Below, piece after piece: positions 32,099-40,625 of a stretch of 45,638 bases of DNA. Numbering within the stretch: position 1 is the stretch's first letter; each line of letters opens with the position of its first letter. Source of the DNA: Erysipelotrichaceae bacterium (GTDB lineage Bacteria; Bacillota_I; Bacilli_A; Erysipelotrichales; Erysipelotrichaceae). The notes below the pieces were generated by a model. The model was given only the letters and a program-made list of their open reading frames with translations, ran no database searches and was not told the DNA's origin. Location: positions 1 through 45,638 of the forward strand of contig JAFULN010000013.1 in the NCBI GenBank assembly GCA_017473335.1. Direction: 5' to 3'. Both the position numbers and the translations under genes were made by a program.

Positions 32099-34831
32099 TT
32101 AGTTCAGAACAGACTGACAACGTGGACACAGTCCATTTTCATCATGTTCTTTTGATACATTCCAGCAGCGTGGACATACAGTACCTTCTGCCTTCAGTAC
32201 ATTTACCTTGCAGTGTTCGTAAGCCTTGAACTCTGTATTTTGGGCAAATGTGACTTCAGATACAATCAGCCACTGAGCTACCTTGCCAGCACATGCCTTT
32301 TCCAAAAGTTCTTTGTCTTCCTTTGAACAATCAATCACTACATGAGCTTCTAAAGGCTTACCAATCACTTTTGCAGCACGGCTTTCTTCAAGAGCCTTGA
32401 AGATATCGCTTCTCAGTTCAAATGCACGATTAAACATTGCTTTCAGTTCATCTGCATTTTCTGGTTTTTCAGCAGGTACAAATTCAGTCAAATGAATTGA
32501 ATGAGCTTCATCATTTGTGAAGTGTTTCCATACTTCTTCCATTGTGTACACCAGTGAAGGAGCCCACAATTTAGCAAGAGCATCTACGCACTTCCATAAT
32601 ACAGTCTGAACAGAACGTCTTCTAGCATCATCTTTCTTTTCGATATACAGAATATCCTTTGTAAAGTCCAGATAATAGCTTGACAGTTCATTGGTCATAA
32701 AATTCATCAGAGTTGAAGATACACCCAGGAAGTCATAATGACGATAAGCATCCACTGCTTGTTCACATACTTCATTCAGACGTACAATCATCATCTGATC
32801 AGCCGGACACATTACATCGTATGCAACACCATCATTTGCCATGTTGAAATCATCTGCGTTCAGATTACCTAACATAAATCTGAATGTATTACGTACTTTA
32901 CGATACTGTTCAGCAACCTGCTTCAGATTGTCATCGCCAATGCGCATATCCTGTTTGAAGTCAGAGTTTGCTGCCCACAAACGAAGAATATCTGCACCAA
33001 ATTTCTTAATAACATCCATTGGATTGACAACGTTCCCCACAGACTTGGACATCTTTTCACCCTTAGAGTCGCAAACATATCCATGAGAAAGTACACTCTT
33101 ATATGGGCTGCAGCCATGAACTGCTGTACCAATAATCAATGATGAGTTGAACCATCCACGGTACTGGTCAGAACCTTCAAAATACAGATCTGCAGGATAC
33201 TGTAATCCACGAGCTTCTAATTCATTTGAAGATGAACCAGAGTCAAACCATACGTCCATGATATCAGTTTCCTTAGAGAACTGACCATTTGGAGACTTAG
33301 GATTTGTATAGCCTTCAGGAAGTAATTCTTTTGCTTCTCTTTCAAACCATACGTTTGAACCAAACTGTTCAACCAAATCAGCGATATGATCAAACACTTC
33401 TTTTTCCATGATTGGTGAACCATCTTCACAATACAGAATAGGAATTGGAACACCCCACAGACGCTGACGAGAAATACACCAGTCACCACGATCTTTGATC
33501 ATGTTGTAAAGACGAACTTCGCCCCATTCGTTTTCCCATCTTACATTCTTAATTTGTTCCAGCAGTTTTTCACGAATCTTTTCAATTGAGCAGAACCACT
33601 GTACTGTGCATCTGAAGATAACAGGCTTTTTCAAACGTTCATCATGTGGATAGCTGTGAGTGATTGTTTCTGTGTATAACAGATGACCATTTTCTCTCAG
33701 CATTTCTACGATGACTGGATTTGCATCCAAAACAAACATGCCAGTTAAGCTTTCAATACCTGCTTCTGACATCAGGCATCCCTTTTCATCAACTGGACAG
33801 AATGCAGGAAGACCATATTTCATCCCTACGATAAAGTCATCAGCACCATGACCTGGAGCAGTATGTACACATCCAGTACCATCTTCATCGGTTACATGAC
33901 CACCTAAAATAATCACAGATGTACGGTCCACCATAGGATGCTGAACAACAATGTTTTCCAGCTGTTTGCCTTTGTATGTTGCAACAACGCCCTGATTAGT
34001 CAAACCAAATTTTTCAAGCAGTTCATCTACCTTTGAGTCCAGCATGATCAGTTTGCCTTTTTCAGTCTGAACACATGCATAAGTAAAGCGTTCATTTAGA
34101 CAGATTGCCAGGTTTGCAGGCATTGTCCAAGGAGTTGTTGTCCAGATAACGAACTTTTCATCCCCTTCAAGAACACCCTTGCCATCTACAACATCAAACG
34201 ATACAAAGATTGTTGGGTCCTTGCGGTCAAAATACATAATTTCTGAATCTGCTACTGCAGTTTCATTGAATGGAGACCAGTAAATTGGCTTAGCACCCTG
34301 GAAAATCAGGCCATCCAGTGCCATCTTAGCGAAGCTTCGAATCTGACGAGCTTCAAATTCCTTATACATTGTAATATAAGGATGTTCATAATCTGCAAAA
34401 GTACCCAGACGCTTTTCAGTACTCATCTGAATCGCAATCTGACCATTTGCGTATTCTTCACATTTCTTGCGGAAATCTGCAGCACTTAACTTCTTGCGGT
34501 CTACACCCAGCTTCTGGATTGCATTTTCAATTGGCAGTCCATGAGTATCCCAGCCAGGGAAAAACGGTGTGTGATAACCCATCATTGCATGAGAACGATT
34601 GATGATATCTTTGATGATACGATTCATCGCAGTTCCTGCATGCAGGTTTCCATTGGCATATGGCGGACCATCGTGCAGAACAAACTTAGGCTGTCCATCA
34701 TGTTTCGCCATCAGTTTTTCATAGAAATGATCTTCTTCCCACTGCTTCAAGATGTTTGGTTCTTTTGCTGGCAGATTGCCACGCATTTCAAAATCAGTGC
34801 GAGGCATCAGCAAGGTCTGTTTGTAATCCAT
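32099..34831 (-). CDS. ileS: Isoleucyl-tRNA synthetase
   Basis: 910 residues, the normal length of bacterial IleRS type 1. The HIGH-type motif lies in 'PPYANGNLHAG' at 56-66 and the KMSKS loop is 'GEKMSKSVGN'. The editing domain is present in full, including 'TTTPWTMPANLAI'. A C-terminal zinc finger has Cys886, 889, 902 and 905. It charges tRNA-Ile with isoleucine. The ATG follows GGAGGGTTT. Expression is controlled by the Ile T-box upstream. It closes the conserved sigG-ylm-divIVA-ileS cluster. Confidence 0.98.
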   Translation of the reverse strand: MDYKQTLLMPRTDFEMRGNLPAKEPNILKQWEEDHFYEKLMAKHDGQPKFVLHDGPPYANGNLHAGTAMNRIIKDIINRSHAMMGYHTPFFPGWDTHGLPIENAIQKLGVDRKKLSAADFRKKCEEYANGQIAIQMSTEKRLGTFADYEHPYITMYKEFEARQIRSFAKMALDGLIFQGAKPIYWSPFNETAVADSEIMYFDRKDPTIFVSFDVVDGKGVLEGDEKFVIWTTTPWTMPANLAICLNERFTYACVQTEKGKLIMLDSKVDELLEKFGLTNQGVVATYKGKQLENIVVQHPMVDRTSVIILGGHVTDEDGTGCVHTAPGHGADDFIVGMKYGLPAFCPVDEKGCLMSEAGIESLTGMFVLDANPVIVEMLRENGHLLYTETITHSYPHDERLKKPVIFRCTVQWFCSIEKIREKLLEQIKNVRWENEWGEVRLYNMIKDRGDWCISRQRLWGVPIPILYCEDGSPIMEKEVFDHIADLVEQFGSNVWFEREAKELLPEGYTNPKSPNGQFSKETDIMDVWFDSGSSSNELEARGLQYPADLYFEGSDQYRGWFNSSLIIGTAVHGCSPYKSVLSHGYVCDSKGEKMSKSVGNVVNPMDVIKKFGADILRLWAANSDFKQDMRIGDDNLKQVAEQYRKVRNTFRFMLGNLNADDFNMANDGVAYDVMCPADQMMIVRLNEVCEQAVDAYRHYDFLGVSSTLMNFMTNELSSYYLDFTKDILYIEKKDDARRRSVQTVLWKCVDALAKLWAPSLVYTMEEVWKHFTNDEAHSIHLTEFVPAEKPENADELKAMFNRAFELRSDIFKALEESRAAKVIGKPLEAHVVIDCSKEDKELLEKACAGKVAQWLIVSEVTFAQNTEFKAYEHCKVNVLKAEGTVCPRCWNVSKEHDENGLCPRCQSVLN

Positions 34832-34849
34832 AATTAAACCCTCCTATTA

Positions 34850-35065
34850 AATAAAAAACGCCCTTCATATAAGGACGTAAATGTACGCGGTACCACCTTA
34901 CTTTGTGTCAAAATGACACACAGCTTAACTTCTTAACGCGAAGCACGGCATTTATTACTTTCTTCATAAATGCAACTCCCAAGTGATCCCTTTATCCTTC
35001 TTCACAACTGTTTTCACCAACCACAGTCTCTCTACGCATCCAAAGAATCAGTGCTGTCTTGTTCA
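34850..35065 (-). promoter_or_regulatory. T-box riboswitch, isoleucine specifier
   Basis: The minus-strand leader of ileS carries the T-box antiterminator core AAGGTGGTACCGCG (34886-34899) and a terminator stem at 34858-34879 (ACGTCCTT/AAGGGCGT) followed by TTTTTT. The specifier codon ATC (Ile) lies at 34985-34987 in the context GGATCAC, directly comparable to GGAACAC in the Asn T-box of this window. Uncharged tRNA-Ile would stabilise the antiterminator and switch ileS on. Confidence 0.93.
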
Positions 35066-35071
35066 ATGTCT

Positions 35072-35563
35072 TTATTTCTTTTCTTCTTCAATCAGATTCT
35101 GACTTTCCAGCCATTCCAGTGCAGGAAGTGCAGGAAGTGTAAATTCATCCAGACTCTTCATTAATGATGTCAATTGACTTCGTACTTCTGATTTCATTCC
35201 AGATATTTCAGAAGTCAATCGAGATACATCCACAAGAATCAGTCGAGCAGTACTCAAAGCTTCTCTTACAATTGAATCTGCGTTGTTCTGTGCAGTATCA
35301 ATAATTGAATTGGCTTCCTTGAGTGCCATACGGGAAATGTCTTCTGCAGCCTTTTCCTTGACCGACAATTCAGTCACCAGCGACTGATAACGTGTCTTAA
35401 TCATATTCAGCTGTTCTGTCGCTGTTTCCACCTGACGTGAATACAGATCCAGCTTTTTTTCTAAAGCCTCGATTTCATTTTGATAACGATCAATGGCATC
35501 ATCTACCGCAAATCGGTCATAGCCATTTTTCATGATACGAAATTGTGGTTTATCTGCTGCCAT
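35072..35563 (-). CDS. divIVA: DivIVA-domain cell division protein
   Basis: 163 residues. The N-terminal membrane-binding segment contains 'KNGYDRFAVDDAIDRYQNEI', the DivIVA signature, followed by a long coiled coil (about 28-140). A short C-terminal tail has the repeat 'LPALPALEWL'. DivIVA marks negatively curved membrane at septa and poles and helps place the division machinery and, in spore formers, the chromosome. The position between ylmH and ileS is the conserved one. AGAAGGGGA precedes the ATG. Confidence 0.93.
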   Translation of the reverse strand: MAADKPQFRIMKNGYDRFAVDDAIDRYQNEIEALEKKLDLYSRQVETATEQLNMIKTRYQSLVTELSVKEKAAEDISRMALKEANSIIDTAQNNADSIVREALSTARLILVDVSRLTSEISGMKSEVRSQLTSLMKSLDEFTLPALPALEWLESQNLIEEEKK

Positions 35564-35575
35564 GATGTTCCCCTT

Positions 35576-36307
35576 CTAAACAAAACGCTCCACTTCCACA
35601 ATCATTCTGTCCTTGCGTGTCGTTCCTATCGTTTTGACCACAATAAAACGGCCTTTTCCAGAAATGGAAATGGTATTACCATTATTGCACAATCTTTTCG
35701 ATTCTTCAACAAGTTTGTGATCGATTGAAACACGTTTTTGAGCAATCAATTCTGCTGCAGCAGTCCTTGAAACATTTGCCAAAGCAGCAACAACACAGTC
35801 AATTCGAAGTGAAGAAACATTGATTTTCATTGTTTCAGTACGACGTTCTGGTTCGATGGGTTCACATTCTTCAAATTGTACTGGCATACGTTTTACACTG
35901 GAAATATTGTGTTTGACATATTGTGCTATCTCACTGTCTACATAGGCAACCAGATAGCCATCATATAAAAAACAATCCCCAAAACGACTTCTATCCAATC
36001 CCAGTGACATCAGCGCTCCCAGTAAATCACGATGTGTCAAATCATTAAATCTTTTTTGTATAGGTGCTCTTAGACAAACGATTTCAAAATCAGGTTCATC
36101 ATCTGCGTCATAAAGAAAGGCTGCCCTTTGCCGAATGGCATGTGTGCAGCCTCCATAAAGCTTAACACTTTCATAGCGGCATTCGCTTTTCAGCTGTGCC
36201 TGTTCCTCTTCTGTCAGAAAACACGACAAAATTGGGATATGATAACGCTGACTTTGTGATATCCAATCTTTGATACGAGCACTTAAATCATTATTCGCCT
36301 GTGCCAT
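35576..36307 (-). CDS. ylmH: YlmH, S4-domain RNA-binding protein
   Basis: 243 residues. The N-terminal YlmH domain includes 'FLTEEEQAQL', 'GGCTHAIRQRAAF' and 'RDLLGALMSLGLDRSRFGD'; the C-terminal S4 domain (about 170-230) includes 'LRIDCVVAALANVSRTAAAE' and 'NNGNTISI'. Recent work links YlmH/RqcP2-type proteins to ribosome quality control with nascent-chain tailing, besides division phenotypes. I set the start at the ATG at 36307, which overlaps sepF by 17 bases; its ribosome site is weak, and an ATG at 36325 is an alternative. It is part of the sepF-ylmH-divIVA run. Confidence 0.9.
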   Translation of the reverse strand: MAQANNDLSARIKDWISQSQRYHIPILSCFLTEEEQAQLKSECRYESVKLYGGCTHAIRQRAAFLYDADDEPDFEIVCLRAPIQKRFNDLTHRDLLGALMSLGLDRSRFGDCFLYDGYLVAYVDSEIAQYVKHNISSVKRMPVQFEECEPIEPERRTETMKINVSSLRIDCVVAALANVSRTAAAELIAQKRVSIDHKLVEESKRLCNNGNTISISGKGRFIVVKTIGTTRKDRMIVEVERFV

Positions 36308-36689
36308 CGACACTGATTTCACCATGAACACCAATTGATGATGGTGTACACAGAATCACATTATGCCCAATCTTCTGAATGCTTCCATCCAGTGCAAATA
36401 CAACACCCGTCAAGAAGTCAATTGTGCGCTGAGCATATTCTCTTTGAAGACGATGCAGATTAATCACTGCAGCTCTTTTTTCTTTTAAATGACGTCCAAC
36501 TTCTTCAGCTTCTTCAAATGAACGTGGTTCAAACAATACCATCTTTGTATTGCCAGACAGCTTCTGAACTCCCTTATTCTGAGGTTCTTCATAGTCGCTT
36601 AATGCTTTTGCTTCAGTTTCATCCAGTTCCATTTCCACTTCATCATCAGCAGTAGTAAATGTATCTTTCAATTTATCCATGAATCCCAT
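36291..36689 (-). CDS. sepF: Cell division protein SepF
   Basis: 132 residues. An N-terminal amphipathic membrane anchor 'MGFMDKLKDTF' and an acidic linker lead into the SepF core (about 47-125) with 'MVLFEPRSFEEAEEVGRHL', 'QRTIDFLTGVVFALDGSI' and 'VILCTPS'. SepF polymerises under the membrane and tethers FtsZ. The start was set at the ATG preceded by GGAGGACTAG; the longer reading frame upstream has no site. Confidence 0.94.
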   Translation of the reverse strand: MGFMDKLKDTFTTADDEVEMELDETEAKALSDYEEPQNKGVQKLSGNTKMVLFEPRSFEEAEEVGRHLKEKRAAVINLHRLQREYAQRTIDFLTGVVFALDGSIQKIGHNVILCTPSSIGVHGEISVDGTGE

Positions 36690-36743
36690 AAATCTAGTCC
36701 TCCAAATTACAGTACAATTATAGCACATTTCCTTATTGAAGCA

Positions 36744-37001
36744 CTATTTTTTTTCATAAGAAGGCAGATCCGCAAAAATCACATCTTTACCAATCTGAAC
36801 AATCTTTGAAACATCCATAACCAGTACTCTTTCCTTTTGAAACAAACTTAGAAGCTCTTTAAAAAAGCTCTGTTTTTCTTTAATGCAGACTGCTTGTATT
36901 TCATAACTGGAGATATTGAATTCAAAGTCAATGATTTTTCCTGCAATCGACCCATCACTCATTTTTACTACATCTTTTTTTCTAAGCAAGGATGCTTTCA
37001 T
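36744..37001 (-). CDS. ylmC: YlmC/YmxH family sporulation protein (PRC barrel)
   Basis: 85 residues, one PRC-barrel domain: 'LLRKKDVVKMSDGSIAGKI' and 'DFEFNISSY', ending with 'VQIGKDVIFADLP'. In spore formers the YlmC/YmxH family is associated with late sporulation; the molecular role is not known. It lies between sigG and sepF exactly as in the B. subtilis ylm region. The start was chosen at the ATG with AGGTGATC upstream, not the earlier GTG. Confidence 0.88.
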   Translation of the reverse strand: MKASLLRKKDVVKMSDGSIAGKIIDFEFNISSYEIQAVCIKEKQSFFKELLSLFQKERVLVMDVSKIVQIGKDVIFADLPSYEKK

Positions 37002-37042
37002 ATTGATCACCTATGCCATCCTATGCGTTTTTTTTATTTGTG

Positions 37043-37816
37043 TTACAAATTTTTCTTAAGTGCATTTAAAGCGCTTTTTTCAATTCTGCTGACTTGAGCC
37101 TGTGATATCCCTAATTCTTCTGCAATTTCTGTTTGTGTCTGTGCATCAAAATAACGTTTTTTTATGATCTCAAATTCTTTATCAGATAGAGTCTCAAGAG
37201 ATTGACGGAGTGACATGACCTGCATCAATTGTTCAATCTCATCTTTTTCATCCTGAATCTGATCTAAAAGATAAAGTGCATCACCATCATCATTGTATAC
37301 TGGCTCAAAAATAGAAAGTACACTTCCTATTGCCTCCAGACATTCATCAATCTCTTTTTCACTCACTTTGAGTACTTCTGCAATCTGTGCATTGGTTGGC
37401 TCTCTATCATTTTCCTGCTGCATCTGTTCTTTGACTTTTAATGCCTGATAAGCTAAATCTTTTAAATGACGAGAAACACGAATCATCTGATTATCTCTTA
37501 AATGACGCTTCATTTCTCCAATAATCATAGGAACTGCATAGGTTGAAAAACGCACTTCATGTTTTAAATCAAAATTATCTATCGCCTTTATTAATCCTAC
37601 ACAGCCTATTTGAAACAGATCGTCCATATTATCTGTACGATGCGCAAAACGCTGTACCATAGCTAAAACCAGTTTTAAGTTTCCTAAGATTAATTTTTCT
37701 TTTGCGCTTTTATCACCTTCCTTTAATTTTTGAAATAATACACGCATTTCTTCATTGCTTAACACAGGCAGCTCAGAAGTGTTGACTCCGCACAAATCCA
37801 CTTTGAATTTACCCAT
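37043..37816 (-). CDS. sigG: Forespore sigma factor SigG
   Basis: 257 residues, clearly sigma-G: N-terminus 'VDLCGVNTSELPVLSNEEM', region 2 'DDLFQIGCVGLIKAIDNFDL' and 'RFSTYAVPMIIGEMKR', region 4 'TEIAEELGISQAQVSRIEKS'. It drives late forespore transcription, including germination and spore-protection genes, so the organism is a spore former. The ATG has a strong GGAGGTC site, but this is buried in a hairpin (37822-37847). No spoIIGA or sigE gene precedes it here; an ABC-F gene does instead. Confidence 0.96.
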   Translation of the reverse strand: MGKFKVDLCGVNTSELPVLSNEEMRVLFQKLKEGDKSAKEKLILGNLKLVLAMVQRFAHRTDNMDDLFQIGCVGLIKAIDNFDLKHEVRFSTYAVPMIIGEMKRHLRDNQMIRVSRHLKDLAYQALKVKEQMQQENDREPTNAQIAEVLKVSEKEIDECLEAIGSVLSIFEPVYNDDGDALYLLDQIQDEKDEIEQLMQVMSLRQSLETLSDKEFEIIKKRYFDAQTQTEIAEELGISQAQVSRIEKSALNALKKNL

Positions 37817-37821
37817 TAAAA

Positions 37822-37847
37822 AAGACCTCCATTCAAAAGGAAGTCTT
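37822..37847 (-). promoter_or_regulatory. Hairpin covering the sigG ribosome-binding site
   Basis: Minus-strand AAGACTTCC (37839-37847) pairs with GGAGGTCTT (37822-37830) over nine positions, one being G-T, with an 8-base loop. The 3' arm contains the sigG Shine-Dalgarno sequence and is followed by four more T, so it may act as a terminator for the upstream ABC-F transcript, as a block to sigG translation, or both. Confidence 0.7.
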
Positions 37848-37901
37848 CACTTTAAATATGTTCATTATCCATGGCAAAGCATGGAAAAACGATGTCTTTG
37901 T

Positions 37902-39761
37902 CTAATCCATAAGCTCCATCATTTCTTCCCATTGTTCCATAAGGGAAGAAACTTCATTGACTAAATCATCGATTTGATCATCAAGTTTCTGCATTTTCAT
38001 AGAATCCTGATAATATTCAGGTTCAAATCTCAGCTGACGAAGCTCTTCAAGTTCTGTTTCTTTCGCTTCAATTTTAGCTTCCATCTTCTTCATATCACTT
38101 GGAGATGGCTTGCGTCGAACTTGAGACTTTGTTTCTTTAGGCTCACTTTTTTTCTTAAAAGAAGCAGGTTCTATCACTGGCTGTACTTCATTGATGTATT
38201 CATCATAAGTATATGGATAGTAAGTAGCAGTACCATCTTCTATTTTTAAAATCGATGTCGCTATCTTACGAATAAAGTATCTATCATGAGATACAAACAA
38301 AAGTGTACCATCATAATCCAGAAGTGCATCTTCCAATGCTTCTTTCCCTAAGATATCCAGATGATTTGTCGGTTCATCAAGAATCAGCAGATTCGCTTTT
38401 TTCAAAACCAGCTTACACAGATATAAACGTACTTTTTCTCCTTGAGAAAGCACAGAAACGCTTTTAAACACATCATCACTAGAAAACAGGAAGGATCCCA
38501 GCAATGTACGAACTTCAGTCATACTCATGTCAGGATTTTCATTCCACACTTCTTCTAATACAGTACGATCTCCATTGAATTCAATCAGCTGCTGATCAAA
38601 ATATCCAGTATCAATCTGATGACCAAACATGATTTCACCATACAGTGGTTCAACCAGTCCCATCAAAGTCTTCACAAACGTTGATTTTCCATGACCATTT
38701 TTACCAATGATCGCAATACGCTGTGCCTGCATCACTTTCAAATTGATTTCAGCCAAAGCAACATCATAACCAATGGATAAATCTTTGACTTCCAGTACAT
38801 TCTTTCCGCCTTTTCGTGCACAGGTAAAATGTGCCTTGAACTTTTTATCATCATTGTTAGAAAGCTCAACCTTGTCCATTCTTTCCAGATATTTGATTTT
38901 AGACTGGGCAAAAGCTGCTTTATTTTTCTTATAACGGAACTTTTCAATCAGCATATTTAAACGTTCAATCTCTTTTTGCTGATTACGATATGTTTTTTCC
39001 AGTGATTCCTGATTGATACGCTTTTGTTGAACAAAGCTTGTATAGTTGCCTGTATAGCGTGTCATTTCCTCAAATTCAATTTCATAGACTACATCAGCCA
39101 TTTCATCCAGAAAAGCACGGTCATGTGATACAACTACCACAGCTTTAGGATAACGTTTCAAATATCCTTCCAGCCATTTGATTGTCTCTAAATCCAAATG
39201 ATTGGTTGGTTCATCCAACAGCAGAATATCCGGTTTAGAAATCAACAGTTTAACAAATGCCAGACGAGTGCGCTGTCCACCAGAGAAAGTGCCCACAGGA
39301 CGTCTTAAATCAGCTTCATCAAAGCCAAAGCGAGTGAGAACATTCATTAATTCGCTTTGATACGTATATCCGCCTTTTTCTTCAAAGGCATGCTGAAGAT
39401 TGGCATAACGTTCCATGATTTTATCACTGTAGTCATCTGCCATCTTTTGTGTCAGCTCATCCAGTTCATGCTGCATCTGAATCAACTCATCAAATACAGA
39501 CATCAGTTCATCTTTTAAGATTTTCTGATCATCATGAAAGACTTCTTGTTTCAAAGAACCTATCGTAATTCCATTCATACGATGGATCGTTCCTGAATCC
39601 AGAGTCAAATCACCTAGAATCACTTTCAACAAAGTTGATTTTCCACAGCCATTTCTCCCAACAATCGCAATTTTTTCAGTATCTCGTACTTCAAACTGAA
39701 TGTTGGAAAAGACCGTATCCGCCCCATAGGAAAAGGTCCCTTTATTGATTTGATATAACAT
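37902..39761 (-). CDS. ABC-F family ATPase (YdiF/Uup-like)
   Basis: 619 residues, two ABC cassettes and no membrane helix. Cassette 1: Walker A 'GRNGCGKST', signature 'FSGGQRTRLA', Walker B 'LLLDEPTNHLD'. The linker (about 245-310) is helical and Lys/Arg-rich, as in ABC-F translation factors. Cassette 2: 'GKNGHGKST', a divergent signature 'LSQGEKVRL' and 'LLILDEPTNHLD'. A charged coiled-coil tail (about 535-619) follows. ABC-F proteins act at the ribosomal E site to relieve stalling or protect from antibiotics. This architecture fits YdiF/Uup housekeeping types, but a resistance role cannot be excluded. AAAGGAGTGAG precedes the ATG. Confidence 0.9.
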   Translation of the reverse strand: MLYQINKGTFSYGADTVFSNIQFEVRDTEKIAIVGRNGCGKSTLLKVILGDLTLDSGTIHRMNGITIGSLKQEVFHDDQKILKDELMSVFDELIQMQHELDELTQKMADDYSDKIMERYANLQHAFEEKGGYTYQSELMNVLTRFGFDEADLRRPVGTFSGGQRTRLAFVKLLISKPDILLLDEPTNHLDLETIKWLEGYLKRYPKAVVVVSHDRAFLDEMADVVYEIEFEEMTRYTGNYTSFVQQKRINQESLEKTYRNQQKEIERLNMLIEKFRYKKNKAAFAQSKIKYLERMDKVELSNNDDKKFKAHFTCARKGGKNVLEVKDLSIGYDVALAEINLKVMQAQRIAIIGKNGHGKSTFVKTLMGLVEPLYGEIMFGHQIDTGYFDQQLIEFNGDRTVLEEVWNENPDMSMTEVRTLLGSFLFSSDDVFKSVSVLSQGEKVRLYLCKLVLKKANLLILDEPTNHLDILGKEALEDALLDYDGTLLFVSHDRYFIRKIATSILKIEDGTATYYPYTYDEYINEVQPVIEPASFKKKSEPKETKSQVRRKPSPSDMKKMEAKIEAKETELEELRQLRFEPEYYQDSMKMQKLDDQIDDLVNEVSSLMEQWEEMMELMD

Positions 39762-39780
39762 ATTCTCACTCCTTTCTTTG

Positions 39781-39808
39781 AAAATGACGGAAAATTACTC
39801 TTCCGTCA
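39781..39808 (-). terminator. Terminator of asnS-licD operon
   Basis: Perfect 8-base stem TGACGGAA/TTCCGTCA with an 8-base loop, followed on the minus strand by TTTTC. It lies between licD and the ABC-F gene. Confidence 0.78.
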
Positions 39809-39811
39809 AGA

Positions 39812-40624
39812 TTATAAATGAATATCGACAATATGCTTCGGTGTTCTTTTCTGTACCGGAGGCAAAGTCATATAGCTTGGCGCAATTGCAGTACACAAAT
39901 ATTCATGAGGATGTGCTGCAATAGGTAGTTTCATTGATTCAAAATGTACATACTGTACAGGATAGATATCTTCTTTTTTAAACACAAAGGGATGAAAAGG
40001 ATTTTTAAATGTCCATGTCAAATCAAAACCAATGTACTTTGAATTCTGATTGATTCTTCCATACAGTTCTGCATTTTTTACAAACAGCTTCTTCAACAGT
40101 ACTGGATTGATTCCTAGATTATCCAAGATAATCAATATAGGCATTAGAATCTGATTGAATAAACGCATTGGTAAATCAATGAACTTATTGATTGTACAGT
40201 AGTCATAGACAAAAACATCCACAAAAATACCATCACAGTCTTTGCATCGATTCTTTAACAGCCAGTTCGCTTCTTGAATATAAGTTCCCTTTTTACGAAT
40301 TTTCATCGCAGGAATCAGTACATTGTACTGTTTATGTGTATCAAAGCACTGAAAACAGTATTCTTCAGGAAGATCTTGTTTTAAAGCTTCAATAAAGCGC
40401 TGATAATCTGTTCGCATCATCGCAATATCCAAGTCATCATCCCAAGGTATAAATCCCAGATGACGGACAGCACCCAGTGCTGATCCGCCATTAAGGAAAT
40501 ATGGAATTTTATGTTTTTGACAGATGGAATCAATGACTTTCATCATCTGCAGCAAAACATGATGTACATCAGACACTAAAATCTCACTGCCATCTGCGTT
40601 GGTTTTTAAGACAACTTTGTCCAT
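39812..40624 (-). CDS. LicD family phosphotransferase
   Basis: 270 residues. The N-terminal nucleotidyltransferase-like core contains 'LNGGSALGAVRHLGFIPWDD', followed by Asp-Leu-Asp-Ile-Ala, the LicD signature with its metal-binding Asp residues. LicD proteins transfer phosphocholine or a related phospho-substituent from CDP-activated donors to surface glycans or teichoic acids. No choline uptake (licB/licC) or sugar-transferase genes adjoin it. It starts 1 base after the asnS stop codon (TAAGATGG), so it is translationally coupled to asnS and falls under the Asn T-box, an odd pairing. Confidence 0.9.
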   Translation of the reverse strand: MDKVVLKTNADGSEILVSDVHHVLLQMMKVIDSICQKHKIPYFLNGGSALGAVRHLGFIPWDDDLDIAMMRTDYQRFIEALKQDLPEEYCFQCFDTHKQYNVLIPAMKIRKKGTYIQEANWLLKNRCKDCDGIFVDVFVYDYCTINKFIDLPMRLFNQILMPILIILDNLGINPVLLKKLFVKNAELYGRINQNSKYIGFDLTWTFKNPFHPFVFKKEDIYPVQYVHFESMKLPIAAHPHEYLCTAIAPSYMTLPPVQKRTPKHIVDIHL

Positions 40625-40625
40625 C

